From positions 1,093,501-1,157,500 of the forward strand of contig OW568862.1 of NCBI GenBank assembly GCA_938743325.2: 64,000 bases of DNA, written 5' to 3'. Under the pieces are notes generated by a model. It was not told the origin of the DNA. It searched no databases and was given only the letters and a program-made list of their open reading frames with translations. A program made the translations under genes and the position numbers. The stretch comes from Pycnococcus provasolii (taxonomy: Eukaryota; Chlorophyta; Pseudoscourfieldiophyceae; Pseudoscourfieldiales; Pycnococcaceae). This document shows positions 45,674 through 56,500 of the stretch, in pieces. Position 1 is the stretch's first letter, and every line of letters starts with the position of its first letter.

Positions 45674-46707
45674 CTTTGGCAGAAGGGTGCGAAAGCAGAA
45701 AGCAGAAAGAAGAAGAAGACTGAGAGCTTTGAGAAAGAAGAAGAAGGTGCTAAGGCGGACGTCTTACCTTAACTAGGAAGTCTTTTAAAAATGCTGTAAA
45801 TTAAGACGAGTGTGTCTTGTGACTTTGTGGAAGTAAATACAACTCTCCGAAGACGGAAGTGGTTCGAAGAGGCCTTAACTTTAACTTATGGTGCTGCTAA
45901 AGAGATGGCCAACCTTGAGAAAAGAGTGTTTGTTTGGCAATCTTTCTTTGGGCTTTGGCGCGAAGAATGGCCGAATGAGAAGAGGCTATTTCTTACCCGC
46001 GGGACTTGGCGGGTCCTCCTCAACTGGAGAGTACCCTAAACTTTACCAGTTGCTCTCTCTCATCAGGTGTTGCTCTCTCTCTCTCGCGGCCCATGCAACT
46101 CTATCGTAATGCGGCCGGCCGGGACCTACAGCACATTCAAATCACATCACGAAGGAGCCTCCACGGATCCTTCCTCCTTTCCTTTCATCAGGCCTGTCAG
46201 GAGAGCTCTCCATCGAATGGGGCCCAACCTTGCATCGATGCCATCGATGCCAACCACCGTGGTAGGGGATATCGATGATGGCCCAGCCAGCAATTCCTAA
46301 CGTAAGTACTACTGTACTTAGGGTACCGGGTAGTGGTAGGAAGTAGTGCGCGCGCTTTTCTTTTCGGACGGTTAACCTCCTTGGGACGGCCTGCCCCTTC
46401 CTTCATAGTTCATTTTCGCCTCTTCTTTGGGCTTGCATGGTCTATTTGTACCCGGCATCCCGGTAGAGGTTTGACAGAGGTTTGGAGGAGGAGGTGAGGT
46501 TTGGTGCACCTGTTTGGTGCTGGTTTGGTGGGAGAGCTTTTCTTTCGGGGTTATGAGCATTTTTCAAGATCCTGTTCTGATTTATTTGGTTAGGGGTTCG
46601 CCTCGTCCGTCCACGTGGCTTTTTTGGCCCATTTTTTTAAACCACTTGTCATTTGTGGTTGTGGATAAGATAAGATCAGAATAAGAATAAGCACACTCCT
46701 TATAAGC
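45674..46707. promoter_or_regulatory. Divergent intergenic region between wall glycoprotein A and ABCG gene
   Basis: About 1 kb with no supported gene. It holds both promoters and a TTAGGGGTT element at 46590-46598, 110 bp before the ABCG start. Confidence 0.5.
46590..46598 (+). promoter_or_regulatory. Telo-box-like TTAGGGGTT upstream of ABCG
   Basis: Same motif family as upstream of the WGR and P450 genes; 110 bp from the ATG. Confidence 0.3.
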
Positions 46708-48807
46708 ATGCGGGTTCCCGCGCTTCCCGTCCGTCTCGCGATCGCGGCCACGGTGATTAGCAGCCCTCCTACCGTCTCCGTGCCTATCCTGTCACTGGCT
46801 TTTTTGAAAACTCAAAGGAGGAAGAAGAACTCGTCGGCGCATCGTCGGTCTGAGAGGAGCACAGCGACCCCAGCCGATGACGGCTCTGTTCAGGTGGTCC
46901 CAGTGCTCCTCACGTGGCACGCTGTCTCGGTAACGCGAAGTTCCACCAAAGCAAAAAAAAAGGAAAGCCCTTCTCAGGTCCCGAGTCCTGAAACACGCGT
47001 CGTGCTCTCGAAGGCGTCTGGTGTCGCGAAACCTGGGGAACTGCACGCCATCATGGGACCCAGTGGCGCTGGAAAAACAACGCTCATGAACGCAATCGCG
47101 GGACAGGTTCCCGCGTCCAAACTGGTGCGCGTCACCGGGGTCGTCAAGGCGAACGGGACGGACACAAAAGTGCGCAAGCCGCACATCGCGTACGTGCAGC
47201 AGAAGGACGTCTTCTTCGCAAACTTGACGGCGAGAGAAACACTCGAACTAGCAGCAAGAATGCATCTGCCCAAGTCTTGGAGCGAAGAAAGGAAAATGGG
47301 AAAGGTTGACGAGCTAGTGCAGCAGCTCGGACTGCGCTCGTGCCTTGACACGATGATGGGCGACGGCGTGAGTGGAGAAGGAGTCAGCGGCGGCGAGAGA
47401 AAGCGCGTCGCGATCGCCGTCAAACTGCTGCACGACTTGAGCATCAGCGTGCTTTTCTTGGACGAACCTACAACAGGCCTCGACTCCTTCTCTTCACTCA
47501 AGGTGATGCAAGTACTCAAAGATTTGGCGGCTAGCGGTGGAATGACTGTGGTCGTAACGATCCACCAGCCCAGATCAAGCGTATTTGCGCTCTTCGATCG
47601 ACTGACTGTCGTCAGCGAGCTGGGTGTTGCGTACAGCGGACCTGCGAGCGACGCGGCGCTCGCGCTTAGCGATGGCGCAGATCGCGTCGCGGAGGCAGAA
47701 TTGGTCGTCGATGCGATTTCGATCGACCACGCGAACGCCCAGACGGAGGAAGCGAGCCGCGCACGGGTGGCAGAACTTGTCGCGAAAGCCAACGCACGGG
47801 CTGCCAAAGAGGCGGAGGAGATGGCGGTGCATGCGTCGACGGTAAATGGAATCGACGCACCCACGCCTGATTCTGCAACCGCACATCCCTGGACAGCCTT
47901 TCGCCTTTTGCTCGGGAGGTCGTGGAAGCAGGTTGCTAGAGACAAGAAAACGAACAAACTGCGAGCCATGACCATGCTGAACAGCGCGATGGGTAAGTCT
48001 ACCTCTTAACCATCCATAACAGATATCAAAAACCAGGACTCACAAAGAACCTAAACACTCAAAATAAAAATAGTATTCGGATCGATCTACTGGCGCATGG
48101 GTAAACAGCAGAATCGTATCCAGGATCGCTTCGGACTTCTTCAAGTGTGTTCCGTCAACGCTGCGATGGCGAGCATCACGAAGACGTTGACGGCATTTTC
48201 GAAAGAGCGACAGGTCATTCAGCGCGAACGTGCATCATCGGCGTACCCTGTCGTGTCGTACTTCGTCAGCAAATTGGCAGCCGAGACGCCCGTGAGCGCC
48301 GCATTCCCGCTCGTCTTCTCCGCGTGCGTGTACCCCATGTGCGGATTGAACAACAAACTCGCACGCTTCGCCACGTTCGCCGCCGTCACGACGCTCGAAA
48401 GCTTCACATCCTCAGCTCTTGGCCTTGCAGTTGGTGCCCTCACCCCAAGTCCGGAAGCTGCCAACGCTCTTGGTCCAGCAATCATGGTGATCTTCATCGT
48501 ATTTGGCGGGTTATACGTCCAGCCTGCTAATGTCCCTGCACCGCTGCGCTGGATCCCGAACACAAGCCTGATTCGGCATTGTTTCGACGCACTTTCGTGC
48601 AATGAAATGCGCGGATTGGAATTCGAGACGGAAAGGCCCACCGATTTGCCTACGGGCGATGCCGCGCTCGAGCGCTTCGGATTGGGAGATGCGACGGTGG
48701 CAAAGAGCAGCCTTCGGCAGGCTAGACTTTTGCTCTTCTACTGGTACAGCGCAGGATCGATCCTCTCAAACAATAAGCCACGCTTTGCCGACATGTTGGA
48801 CGAATGA
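46708..48807 (+). CDS. ABCG-type half transporter, two exons
   Basis: 672 residues from exons 46708-47992 and 48074-48807. The nucleotide-binding domain has Walker A GPSGAGKTTLMNAI, Q-loop YVQQKDVFFANLTARE, signature VSGGERKRVAIA, Walker B ILFLDEPTTGLDS-type (VLFLDEPTTGLDSF) and H-loop TIHQPRSSVF. An Ala/Glu-rich helical linker (~315-390) leads to the membrane domain, with RDKKTNKLRAM, FGSIYWRMGKQQNRIQDRFGLLQ, ERQVIQRERASSAYPVVSYF and the late GLYVQPANVPAPLRWIPNTSLIRH, all White/ABCG2-like. Domain order NBD then TMD is typical of ABCG half transporters, which work as dimers exporting lipids or small molecules. It follows wall glycoprotein A divergently. Confidence 0.92.
47993..48073 (+). other. 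Spliceosomal intron in the ABCG gene (81 bp)
   Basis: GTAAGT donor and TAG acceptor; phase 1. Removal joins NSAM to VFGSIYW and restores the first membrane helix of the ABCG fold, which spans the two open frames. It is the only intron I could support in the window. Confidence 0.9.
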
Positions 48808-48839
48808 GTAAACAAAACAAGAATTTACAAATCAACAAT

Positions 48840-50795
48840 TTATCCTTTTAGAAATCGCCATGGCATCGTGCTCGTCTTGCGCAAGAACACCACAATCTTG
48901 CATGCGGACGTCACCACCTTGAAGCCGCTCTTGACGCTGATCACCTCGCGGTACAGGCGTGGCACGTGAAAGTGCCAGAGCGCCTTCTCTCCAATCATCC
49001 AAAGCTCGAGCTCACGCTCGCCACGGATTTGCATCCGAACGCGATCGCGAGACATGCGAGGCTCTTCGGGGAGGCGAAGCGTCACCTCTATGTCATGAAT
49101 GCCGTCGTCGTCAGCCCACTCGAACACGTCGATGGGTCGACGCGGAAGAGACGAACCTATGTCATCCACCGAGACGCGCGACTCGTCGCGCAGCTTTGGC
49201 GACGGTGCGGCGTCAAGTCGTAGAGCCTCGAGGTCGTCCACCTCATCGTCGCCAAGGTACAGAGACCCCGCCGGCGCGGCGATCGCGCTCGCGAATGCTT
49301 CTGATTCGAGGTTGAGTGAGCTCACCACCGCGTCCGCGCAAAGGCGCTGCCCCTGCGGTAGACCGGCAAACGGGCCAATCTCAAGCGCCGCCGCGGCGCC
49401 TGCGACGAGCAGGGGCACCCCAGGCCACGCCAGGCCGTGCGATAGCACCGGCAGCCTTCCTACGATGCGCGCGGGGTGACTGCGTGTAAGCTTGGAGAGT
49501 ACCGGATCGCTCGACACGTCGAGGTCGCGCCCAGTGGCGAGCCACACGTGGTGCGCGCTTAGCGTGCCCGTCGTTGTCGTCGTCGACGTCGCCGCGTCGT
49601 TGCTTTCATCGCCAGGCTGGTTCGTGACGACGTCAAGTTGCCACACGCCCTCGCCGTCGCTGCCGTCACCGTCCCACCTTGCAGCGCGCACCTGCGTGTC
49701 CTGCAGAATTTCGAGACTTTGTGACTTGATGAGCGACTGCAGATTCTTCCACGCGTACCTGTTCAGGCTCGCGTGCTTGCGCGCTCGCAGGCACAGCCGA
49801 AGCCTCTTGGTGTAGTCTGCGCCGCACGCGCGCAGCTGCATACGCCCCTTGGGTCCGACGAACGCGACATCCGCCTCCTGCTCGCTTCGCTGCAGCACGC
49901 CTCTGTGCACGAGCGTTACGCTGGCACCCCTGCGCGCCGCCGCGGCGCAGAGTGCCGCGGCGGCCATGCCGCCGCCCACAACGACGACGTTTTTCCCTCT
50001 GAGCGAGCTGTCGTCCTTCGTCCCGAACGTGCGAATGTCGACATCCTTGGCGTGCGCGAGTCGTCCCGCGTTGGGTGGTTTGACTGTCGTGGCTGCGGCG
50101 GCGAGCGCCCCTGTGGCCCACTCCGGTATGCGCGCTGCCTGTCGCACGGCACAGTGCACGGCTGCCCTCGCGACGATGGAGTTTCCGCTTCGCATCGTTA
50201 TGCGCACAGCCGCGCCGTTGGTTTGTATGCCTAAAGCTTGTTTTTCTTTCGCGTCTTCGATCGGCGTCACGCTCGTGACGGTGTCGTTGATGATTGCGTT
50301 CTCGAGTTCAGGAAAGCTTTTTGAGATGGTATCCTTTGTGAACTGCAGGTAGGTACTTGTCGTCGCGAGTGGGACAAGTTCTTTCGTCGACGAGACGAAG
50401 AGGTTGAGGTCTTCGACGGTCGTCCCCTTTGATTTTGTTTTCGCGAGTGCTTCGGCCCATTCGAGGAAGAGGGATGGTTTTTCAAAGGGGTGAACGTTTC
50501 GCGACTCACGCAGAGGCAAAGTTTCCATGCACGAGGAACGGTGGGCGAAGGAAGTCAGAAAGGAAGATGACGATTCACCACAAGCTCGAGAAGAGGACGA
50601 GGATATCACAAGGGCGTTTTTTCTGTCACATAACGAGAGACGGGACAGGATGGCTAAGCTGTATGAATTCGCACCTATGAACACGAGAGGCAGCACATTC
50701 GTCATGGATGAGTTTGCGTGCTGCGAGTGCTGAGAGAAGTGCTCCTCAGGTGAGGAGGCAGAGGAGGAGGAGTCCATGGAACGCGCCATGGGCAT
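48840..50795 (-). CDS. FAD/NAD(P)-binding oxidoreductase fused to a C-terminal CS domain
   Basis: 651 residues from MPMARSMDSS; the frame upstream opens only with TTG. Residues ~30-70 hold a first Rossmann-like strand-turn (VLPLVFIGANSYSLAILSRL). The second dinucleotide site is clear: KNVVVVGGGMAAAALCAAAARRGASVTLVHR (~275-305; here split in reading). HHVWLATGRD and VPLLVAGAAAALEIGPFAG are the usual ATG and GD-type strands. The layout recalls lysine/ornithine N-monooxygenases. The C-terminal ~105 residues form a CS (p23/NudC-like) domain: VFEWADDDGIHDIEVTL, ELWMIGEKALWHF, and CKIVVFLRKT plus MPWRFLKG. I know of no standard family with this fusion. It converges with the ABCG gene 32 bp away. 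Confidence 0.75.
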   Translation of the reverse strand: MPMARSMDSSSSASSPEEHFSQHSQHANSSMTNVLPLVFIGANSYSLAILSRLSLCDRKNALVISSSSSRACGESSSSFLTSFAHRSSCMETLPLRESRNVHPFEKPSLFLEWAEALAKTKSKGTTVEDLNLFVSSTKELVPLATTSTYLQFTKDTISKSFPELENAIINDTVTSVTPIEDAKEKQALGIQTNGAAVRITMRSGNSIVARAAVHCAVRQAARIPEWATGALAAAATTVKPPNAGRLAHAKDVDIRTFGTKDDSSLRGKNVVVVGGGMAAAALCAAAARRGASVTLVHRGVLQRSEQEADVAFVGPKGRMQLRACGADYTKRLRLCLRARKHASLNRYAWKNLQSLIKSQSLEILQDTQVRAARWDGDGSDGEGVWQLDVVTNQPGDESNDAATSTTTTTGTLSAHHVWLATGRDLDVSSDPVLSKLTRSHPARIVGRLPVLSHGLAWPGVPLLVAGAAAALEIGPFAGLPQGQRLCADAVVSSLNLESEAFASAIAAPAGSLYLGDDEVDDLEALRLDAAPSPKLRDESRVSVDDIGSSLPRRPIDVFEWADDDGIHDIEVTLRLPEEPRMSRDRVRMQIRGERELELWMIGEKALWHFHVPRLYREVISVKSGFKVVTSACKIVVFLRKTSTMPWRFLKG

Positions 50796-51032
50796 GAATG
50801 AAGATAATAATTGAGAAGGAAAAAAGAACCTTCGAATGATGAATCCCAAAAACAAAACTGGAAAACTTGATGGGTAAACAAACCCCCAATCAAATTAACC
50901 TGTCGTTTGGGGAATGCAGTAGCAATCTGTAGCGCGGCGAATAACCAGAGATGACGACAACAAAAATTAGTATCAACGGTAAAAATAAGTGTGCTTCTAA
51001 CCTACTCCGCCATAGATTGGCAGAGGGAAGAA

Positions 51033-51327
51033 TGATCACACCTTTACAAAGGAAAACGTGATGACATAACCTGTCGTCGTAGTCCTGTAGTAGTAATGTA
51101 AAGAAGATGTAGATCAGTTAGAGTAGTTAAGTGATGGTTCGATAAGAAACAATAAAAGACAGTTATATAAGCAAACATAGGATATAATCGAAATATCTAA
51201 TCAGGGAAACCCCCTGCCAATCCCGTCCTTTGGAATCGCGTGACGGGGAGGTCTAATCGCGTGACGGGGAGGTTTTCTCTCTGATTAGTAAAGTAAACCC
51301 TAGTAGGGTTTGGATAGAAACACGACA
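51033..51327 (-). repeat. LTR of the copia fossil, 3' in element orientation
   Basis: 295 bp, matching the copy at 52969-53263 throughout as far as I can read. It contains a TTATATAA box-like site, a doubled 19-bp block (aatcgcgtgacggggaggt) and the palindrome AAACCCTAGTAGGGTTT. Confidence 0.9.
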
Positions 51328-51898
51328 CACCCCCGCACGTCGAACGTGATAGCAAATCGTGCGATTATCTTGTCAAAATACGAGGTCATGTACATTTCCG
51401 TGCTACGATCATGATCGTTGATTGTAATCTTGCATCCGAGGAGATGATTTGGCACAACTTGTGACGGCGTTCCTCAGTCGAGAGCTGGTTGTCCCTCCGT
51501 CCAGGACAACAAGAAGAGAGTGACCTTAAGACGACTACTTAAGTAGGTAGCAACTAAGAGTGGTAGTCTATTACACGAGGAAAAGGGTCGACGTCACCGG
51601 GGTCCCGAAGGTAGAGGGAAAGGAAGGCAAAGGGAAGACACCAAGAGCAAAGCTCGGTCCAACGGAGATAAAGAGGTATCCACGAAGAGGCGGCACCACA
51701 AAGAGTCAAGAGACCAACCAAGAGAGTGAGGATTGGCTCACGCCGAATCCCCACAAAGATCCTCCTTAACAAATATCCTCAGTTCGGGGTTCACCCCCAG
51801 TTGGGGATCCCTCACACACCACCCCGGCGTGCGTCCAATCCAAAAAATTCCATTAACAAATATCCTCAGTTCGGGGTTCACCCCCAGTTGGGGATCCC
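51328..51898. other. Non-coding internal part of the copia fossil
   Basis: No supported gene. Short frames on both strands at 51554-51772 overlap and have no features. It holds a 53-bp direct repeat with 87-bp period. Confidence 0.5.
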
Positions 51899-51905
51899 TC
51901 ACACA
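51766..51905 (+). repeat. 53-bp direct repeat, 87-bp period
   Basis: Copies at 51766-51818 and 51853-51905 appear identical. Each contains a CCCCCAGTTGGGG hairpin-like core. Confidence 0.88.
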
Positions 51906-52753
51906 ACTGGCGATGTGGCAATATGCTCATTGATCGTTTGCATAAACCACTCGTGCTCATGCTGCTGATCGCTGAAAGTACGCATATCATCTCCATGGAG
52001 CCACACAGCAAATGGTTTGACATTCTGCGGTAGTGGTTGACTGTACGTCATGACATAGACACACGGATCATGAATGCTCCTGACGAAGCTGACGGTAATC
52101 AGAGCGTTGTTGACCTTGATACTCCAGAACTTGCCGGACTCAACAAATCCATAGAGAGCTTTGAGCATACGCAGCAGTTTTCCTTTCGGTATCGTGAAGC
52201 CAGGAATGTTGCTGATGTATATGTAGTCCTCCGGTGTTGCAGCATCAGGATTTATGGTCGCGTCTGCCTGCAGGTATGCACCCGGCGAATCCCACTGGTG
52301 CTGGTATTTGTACCCGAGGCTGAGTAGTATGCGCAGTGACGTTTTCGTTCCTGTTGGTGCGTATGGGTCGAGCTTGATCTGCTTCTGCCTATCGCCTCGT
52401 CCGACAAGACGGGCCCTGTAACGGATGATGTTTCCGTCGGCATCTAGTTTGTGATCATATACCCACATGCATTCCTGCATTTCAGCAGAATCAGGAACTT
52501 CGCTTGCATCTACTTCTTCGACAGCGTTCCATTCCCCATATATGCGTGCTACCTCCTTGACCATTGCATCGCGCCAATGAGCGATGGACAAGGCTTCCTG
52601 CCAGTTTGAAGGTACAGGATGGGCATGGTATTTCGCAGCCATGCATTTTGCAGTCATGCAGGCTTGAATTTCGCTGGCTGCTTGCATTCCATAGTTGTCT
52701 CCATCGGCATCTGTATCTAAGTACTCCTCGATGTTAGAGACAAAGCGAATCAC
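51899..52753 (-). pseudogene. Partial copia reverse transcriptase (RVT_2) of the fossil
   Basis: An open stretch of ~284 residues. It shows the copia RVT_2 pattern: EALSIAHWRDAMVKEVARI, the Trp-containing K-D-G segment, RYRARLVGRGDRQKQ, YAPTG, SLRILLSL, AYLQAD and LLRMLKALYGFVESGKFWS. It is a remnant lacking the other pol parts. Confidence 0.85.
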
Positions 52754-52784
52754 CGGCGACTGATCATCATCATGCTTTTGCTTC

Positions 52785-52842
52785 TCCTCAAGTACTTTTA
52801 CTTGCGAGCGTGATCCTCAAGTACTTTTACTTGCGAGCGTGA
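52785..52842 (+). repeat. 29-bp tandem duplication inside the copia fossil
   Basis: Two adjacent identical 29-bp units (52785-52813 and 52814-52842) next to the end of the reverse transcriptase remnant. Confidence 0.9.
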
Positions 52843-52968
52843 CACCCCCGCATCCTCTCGGAACGGAGACGCAGGCGAGAGGATGTCTCGTAAAGGCCCG
52901 GTGAGACGTCGTACAAGAGAATCACGGTCGAAGACAACGTGAACTGTCGAGATGATCCTCAGCGAGAA

Positions 52969-53263
52969 TGATCACACCTTTACAAAGGAAAACGTGATGA
53001 CATAACCTGTCGTCGTAGTCCTGTAGTAGTAATGTAAAGAAGATGTAGATCAGTTAGAGTAGTTAAGTGATGGTTCGATAAGAAACAATAAAAGACAGTT
53101 ATATAAGCAAACATAGGATATAATCGAAATATCTAATCAGGGAAACCCCCTGCCAATCCCGTCCTTTGGAATCGCGTGACGGGGAGGTCTAATCGCGTGA
53201 CGGGGAGGTTTTCTCTCTGATTAGTAAAGTAAACCCTAGTAGGGTTTGGATAGAAACACGACA
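52969..53263 (-). repeat. LTR of the copia fossil, 5' in element orientation
   Basis: 295-bp partner of 51033-51327. The adjacent internal DNA on the minus strand begins TTCTCGCTGAGG, a possible primer-binding site. Confidence 0.9.
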
Positions 53264-53564
53264 TAACCTTAATCGCACATGCCCTCCTCCTAAGGTTAAC
53301 CCCTAATTAAGGTTATTAGTCAAATCACCTTCAATCCACCTCGGCCATCGTCGTTTCGCGCCATCACTCCCCTGATGATCAGGCGCGCATGTCATTGTCA
53401 TGTCGTTACTGCGCCTCACGTCGTACTATATGCCTACCACTAAGATGAGTAACAGACCCTTTTGTTTTTACTTTTCTTTTCTAAGAAAAAAATGAAATCC
53501 CACCCTCACCCTCCCCACCATCCCTCCACTCCCAAAATATCACGTCCATCACGAAAAAGAATCA
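53264..53564. other. Spacer between the copia fossil and wall glycoprotein B
   Basis: About 300 bp, AT-richer, with an inverted TAAGGTTAACCCCTAATTAAGGTTA segment near 53291-53315 (given here only as the flanking AACCCCTAA core at ~53298). No gene seen. Confidence 0.45.
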
Positions 53565-56500
53565 TCAGGGCTTGAGGTGCTCGAACGTGGACTGCACTTG
53601 ACCTGCCGAGCGCACATCTTCCAGCCTCTCTTCCACCTCGTCGTGTCTATCCTTGAGCGCTTGAGCGCGAGGATCCGAGGATTCGGCCACATCCTCCGCT
53701 TCCAGGGGAACCTCATCCTCCTCCACGTAAGCACTGGACTCGGCTTCGGTGTCCATCGACGGACGGCCGACACCTGCCATGGGTGGAGAAGCCACGGGCG
53801 GAGCCTCCGGCTCAACCACCTCCTGCACGGGTGCAGCCTCCTCCTCAATCGCCTCCTGCACGGGCGCAGCCTCCGGCTCTTCCTCAGCCACCTCCTGCAC
53901 GGGTGCAGCCGTGTCCTCCGGCACAGCCTCCCCGCTCTCGTTCCAGCGCTGATGGAATGGCGTGTTGTCCTCGCTTTGGACTGCCCGGGAACCCATTGAT
54001 GGTGATCGCCCCACATCATCTCCCACACCCTCCACCATTTCCAGCTCCGCAACGTCAACAGGATCAATCGCGCCCGTGGCATCGCCATCATCCTCGTCGA
54101 AGCCGAAGCCCGCGCGCGCGGTCGTTGGCGCAACCTCGTCCGTCGACCGCTCGGCGAAGAGCTCAAACAGCGCCTCGAGACTTACCGCGGAGACACGCGA
54201 CATGGCGAGCTCTGCGAGCACCTGCGCGAGAGTGTCGCTTTCCCCGTCGGTGGTGGGACGAGCTGGTTCGTCCATCAACCGCTGAAGTCTTTCGTCAGCC
54301 TCGAGCGCGCGCAGGAGCTCAGCCTTGTCCACCTCGCCGCTCTTGTCCTTGTCCACTATACGGAAGATATCGATAACCATCGATTTGCCGTCCAGCGGCG
54401 CAGCGCTGCTACCTTCGTCTGCCGCGCTCGCCTCGCCGTTTCCGCCGTCGATGTCGTACGTCGGATTCGACATCACGGGGCTCGTCATCTGAGATGCATC
54501 GATGTCGCCCTCCTGTGCCTCGAAAGCGGGATTCTCGCCGCCTGATGGGGAGCTGTAGGGCATCGCACCATCCGCCGGCACGTACGCGGTTTGCATATGT
54601 CCCATGACGGTGCCTTCCGGTGCTCCCGTAGGAGGAGGAGGAGGCAGGTCGGCGCTTGCCGCTCCCGTGGGATTCGCTTCCCACTCCCCCATCTCCACGT
54701 CCACGGGTCGGTCTGCCGAGTACGCGTCCCCCTTTTTCCTGCCCATTGACGGCATCGACGGCATTGACGGCATTGACGGCATCTTGATCATGCCCTTCGA
54801 AATGGCCATGTAAGCTCCAAAGCCCAATCCAGCGCAGCAAAGCAGGGGAAGGAGGATAATGACGAACACGAAAAATGCCCAGAAAGACCCGTCATCCATC
54901 CCAGTTCCCATGCCAAGCGGATCCTCTTTTGCGTCTTTTGCTTTTTGAGGCGGCGGCGGAGGAGGTGGTGGCGGCAGCGACGGCGGCGGCGGCGGCGGCG
55001 ACGGCGGCGGAGGAGGAGGAGGTGGCAGCGACGGCGGCGGCGGCGGTGAGCGGCGTACCGAATCCGCGGCAATGCGGGCCTCCTCACGATTTTCCATACT
55101 CGCAAGCTTCTCCGAGATTTCCTTCGCGTCCTCGATCATCTTCAGCGTCGCGTTTGCAGAGCAAGCTTCGAGCTGGTCATCTCTCGGCAGCGTGAAGAAG
55201 GGTGCCAAGGTGGTAGTTGGCCGAATGTTAAAGCCTCCAGGTGGAGGAGGAGGGGGAGGCGGCGGCGGCGGTGGAATTCCCGCATTCAACGTCGTTGCGC
55301 AGGTCAGCGTCTCCATCACATGATCGTCGAGAGCAGTTGCGCTGTCGATTCCCCCAACCACAAGTGGGTCGGGAAAGATGGTACCCTCCGGCGCTAAGCT
55401 CTTCAGCTTGCTCACAAACTCTCCGCTGGCCATGCTGTTGTCGAGCTTTTCCACGTACAGCTCAACTTCACTTGCCGGGACAACGGCGCCGATCGTCAAG
55501 CTGATTGCAGGCAGCGGCTCCTCCGCTTGCAGCATTCGGCGCGTCTCCTTGCCGCACGGGAAGCACATCGAGCCGGACTTGCAGCCTCCGCACTGCGCAA
55601 CACGGTCGAGACCCGCGCACGGCGTTGTCGCACACTCCGCATCACACTTCGTGGTGTCGAAATCTGGAGTCCAGAACTTCAAATCATCGCAAGTTGGCCC
55701 TGGAGCTGCCTCCGTGGCCATATTGGTCTTGTACGCGAACAAAAGTCTTCCTTCGGAAGAAATCGGGCAGCACTCCGCCCCGTCGGTCATGCAGTTCAGA
55801 TCCTGGCTGACTTGTGCCTTTTCGCACGTCTCGTCCACGCCAATGTACACCTTGTCTGCAATCATGACCTTCACGACTACGCCATCCTCGCCCTTCTTCA
55901 GTTCTACGCACTTGCCGCTCTCCACCGTGGCGCTCGTCGGCGTTCCGTCGAACGGGGTTCTGCACGCGCCGTCCGCGAAGAACGTCATGTCCACCGATGG
56001 CACCGATTCCTCAGGATTGGGGTCGGGCAATAATGCAGCGACGTACGGCTTCAAATCTGTGACGATGGCGCTCGGCTCGTGAACCTCCATCACGGACGCC
56101 GTGGCACGCGTGAATGCAGCGCGCAATTTCCCGTTGAACTTATCGGCTGTGAAGTTATTCATCTTGATGTCCATATGTGCGAGCGCGAGCTGCTCATACG
56201 GTGCCGAGGATTCGTTGCCAAGTCTCTCCTGCGCCATGCCGATGACGGCGACGAGATCCAACGGCAATGCCTTGATCGCGTTTACGATCGAAGCTTCGAA
56301 CGCCTTGTCGTCTTCCACCTCGCACACCGTGCCGTTGCCCTTGTATAGAGGCGGACAGGCACCGCAGGTTCGACCCTCCGCCGGCGCAGGCATGTCGGTA
56401 CACTCCACGTCGGGAAAGCAGGGTGCGATTTCGCAGGCGTTCACATCCGTGCAGTTCGCTCCGGGTGCCTTGCGCCACATTCCTTTCGGGCAGACCGTCT

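Larger units (their letters stand above)
51033..53263 (-). mobile_element. Ty1/copia LTR retrotransposon fossil, internally deleted
   Basis: Two long terminal repeats of about 295 bp (TG...CA ends) flank only ~1.6 kb of internal DNA. The element reads on the minus strand. The only recognisable coding part is a partial copia-type reverse transcriptase (RVT_2). No gag, protease, integrase or RNase H was recognised, so it is broken and far shorter than a full copia element. The LTRs look identical by eye, so insertion was recent. No clear target-site duplication is visible. Two internal direct repeats are also present. Confidence 0.85.

Noticed and set aside
51120-51160. GGTTCGA sequence in the LTR resembling a tRNA B-box
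   Set aside because: No A-box or cloverleaf at the right distance; it is LTR sequence.
51554-51772. Small frames on both strands inside the copia fossil
   Set aside because: They overlap each other and show no copia domain; probably chance.
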